A stretch of DNA of 6,511 nt, from contig JAFAQP010000085.1 of NCBI GenBank assembly GCA_019246385.1, forward strand, positions 1 to 6,511. The letters are read 5' to 3'. The position numbers were made by a program, and so were the translations under genes. The stretch's first letter is position 1, and every line of letters starts with the position of its first letter. The DNA is from Patescibacteria group bacterium. Its GTDB lineage: Bacteria; Patescibacteriota; Minisyncoccia; Phycocordibacterales; Phycocordibacteraceae. Below, in pieces: positions 5,948 through 6,511 of this stretch. Under the pieces are notes generated by a model. That model was not told the origin of the DNA, did not search any database, and saw only the letters and a list, made by a program, of their open reading frames with translations.

Positions 5948-6511
5948 ATGAGTGATATTTTTGATCAGGAAACGTTGGAAAAATTCGCAAAAGAAACGCC
6001 GTGTTTCGTTTTTTCAAAGGCGAAACTGAATGAAACGTACGCAAAGTTTAAAACCTGTTTTCCGAATGCATCCGTTCATTACGCGATGAAGGCCGACGCA
6101 GAAGAGGGTGTGCTTACTACTCTGTACGAAGCGGGCGCTGGATTCGAGGCAGCGTCGCTCTATGAACTTCAGCTCTTAGTGAAGCATGGCATTCCTCCCG
6201 ACCGGATAATTTACGGCACGTCTGTGAAGCCTCGTTCGCATATACGAAAGTTTGTCGAATACGGAGTGGACCGCTTTGCTTTCGATTCACATTCTGAACT
6301 GGATAAAATAGCTGCGCTTTCGCCTCATGCGCGAGTATACGTGCGGATGAACGTGAACGACGCGGGGAGCGTGTACCGTTTTTCCGAAAAATTTGGCACG
6401 GCGCGCGAGAACGTGGTCCCCCTTCTTGTACGCGCAAAAGAAATAGGCCTCATTCCCTACGGCATCAGCTTCCACGTGGGCTCTCAGGCAAGTAACCCCT
6501 TAGCGTGGGCA
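5948..6511 (+). CDS. PLP-dependent decarboxylase, ornithine/DAP/arginine decarboxylase family (3' truncated by window)
   Basis: Fold-type III PLP enzyme, most like eukaryotic-type ornithine decarboxylase, which makes putrescine and CO2 from ornithine. The first 188 residues are visible, about half of the usual 370-420, and the frame is open to the window edge. HYAMKAD (44-50) holds the expected PLP Schiff-base lysine K48. FEAASLYEL (66-74) matches the FDCAS-x-x-E region, and IIYGTSVKP (87-95) matches IIYANPCK. FDSHSELDKI (112-121), VRMNVND (132-138), SEKFG (146-150) and GISFHVGSQ (172-180) follow, with H176 equivalent to the histidine that stacks on PLP. The catalytic cysteine and substrate-specificity region lie in the unseen C-terminal half, so ornithine, lysine, diaminopimelate and carboxynorspermidine remain open; SEKFG and SFHVGS favour the ornithine/lysine branch. 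ATG at 5948 has a weak AAGG three bases upstream and follows the transporter stop by 4 bases, suggesting translational coupling. Confidence 0.92.
   Translation, partial: MSDIFDQETLEKFAKETPCFVFSKAKLNETYAKFKTCFPNASVHYAMKADAEEGVLTTLYEAGAGFEAASLYELQLLVKHGIPPDRIIYGTSVKPRSHIRKFVEYGVDRFAFDSHSELDKIAALSPHARVYVRMNVNDAGSVYRFSEKFGTARENVVPLLVRAKEIGLIPYGISFHVGSQASNPLAWA

Noticed and set aside
6117..6475. Minus-strand reading frames opposite the decarboxylase gene
   Set aside because: The plus frame matches PLP-decarboxylase motifs in the expected order throughout; the minus frames show no domain.

Overview
The window reads as an ordinary chromosomal segment of a bacterium from the Candidate Phyla Radiation (Patescibacteria), most likely Parcubacteria; that lineage call is an inference. 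It rests on the secreted protein on the minus strand, whose N-terminal peptidoglycan-binding module (LKVGSTGTSVQNLQ motif between two cysteines) and threonine/serine/glycine-rich beta modules are a style I associate with Parcubacteria. It also rests on the short DnaJ, the close gene packing, the near absence of Shine-Dalgarno sequences, and promoter -10 boxes only a few bases from start codons. Genes end with TAA, TAG and TGA and none has an internal in-frame TGA, so the standard code applies; this argues against Gracilibacteria and Absconditabacteria, which recode TGA.

Layout. Positions 1-29 hold the last codons of an upstream gene, possibly grpE. Positions 55-3006 hold dnaK and dnaJ, 3 bases apart, forming the core Hsp70 chaperone machine. 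Positions 3028-3519 encode an unrecognised 163-residue membrane protein with its own extended -10 promoter immediately after dnaJ. A convergent minus-strand gene (4949 down to 3525) encodes a 474-residue secreted, probably envelope-associated protein. After a 100-base divergent promoter region, positions 5050-5943 encode a ten-helix EamA/DMT-type transporter. Four bases later a PLP-dependent ornithine/diaminopimelate/arginine decarboxylase-family enzyme begins at 5948 and runs off the window edge after 188 residues.

How the parts work together. DnaK and DnaJ act together with GrpE (probably just upstream) in protein folding. The transporter and decarboxylase are likely co-transcribed and may form a small amino-acid or polyamine unit, though the substrate cannot be read from sequence. 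No mobile element, CRISPR array, tRNA or rRNA is visible, and no stretch longer than about 100 bases lacks a gene. I found no strong case for a new multi-gene system. The most interesting signals are the apparent leaderless (or nearly leaderless) transcription of several genes, the repeated beta modules of the secreted protein, and the unknown membrane protein next to dnaKJ.
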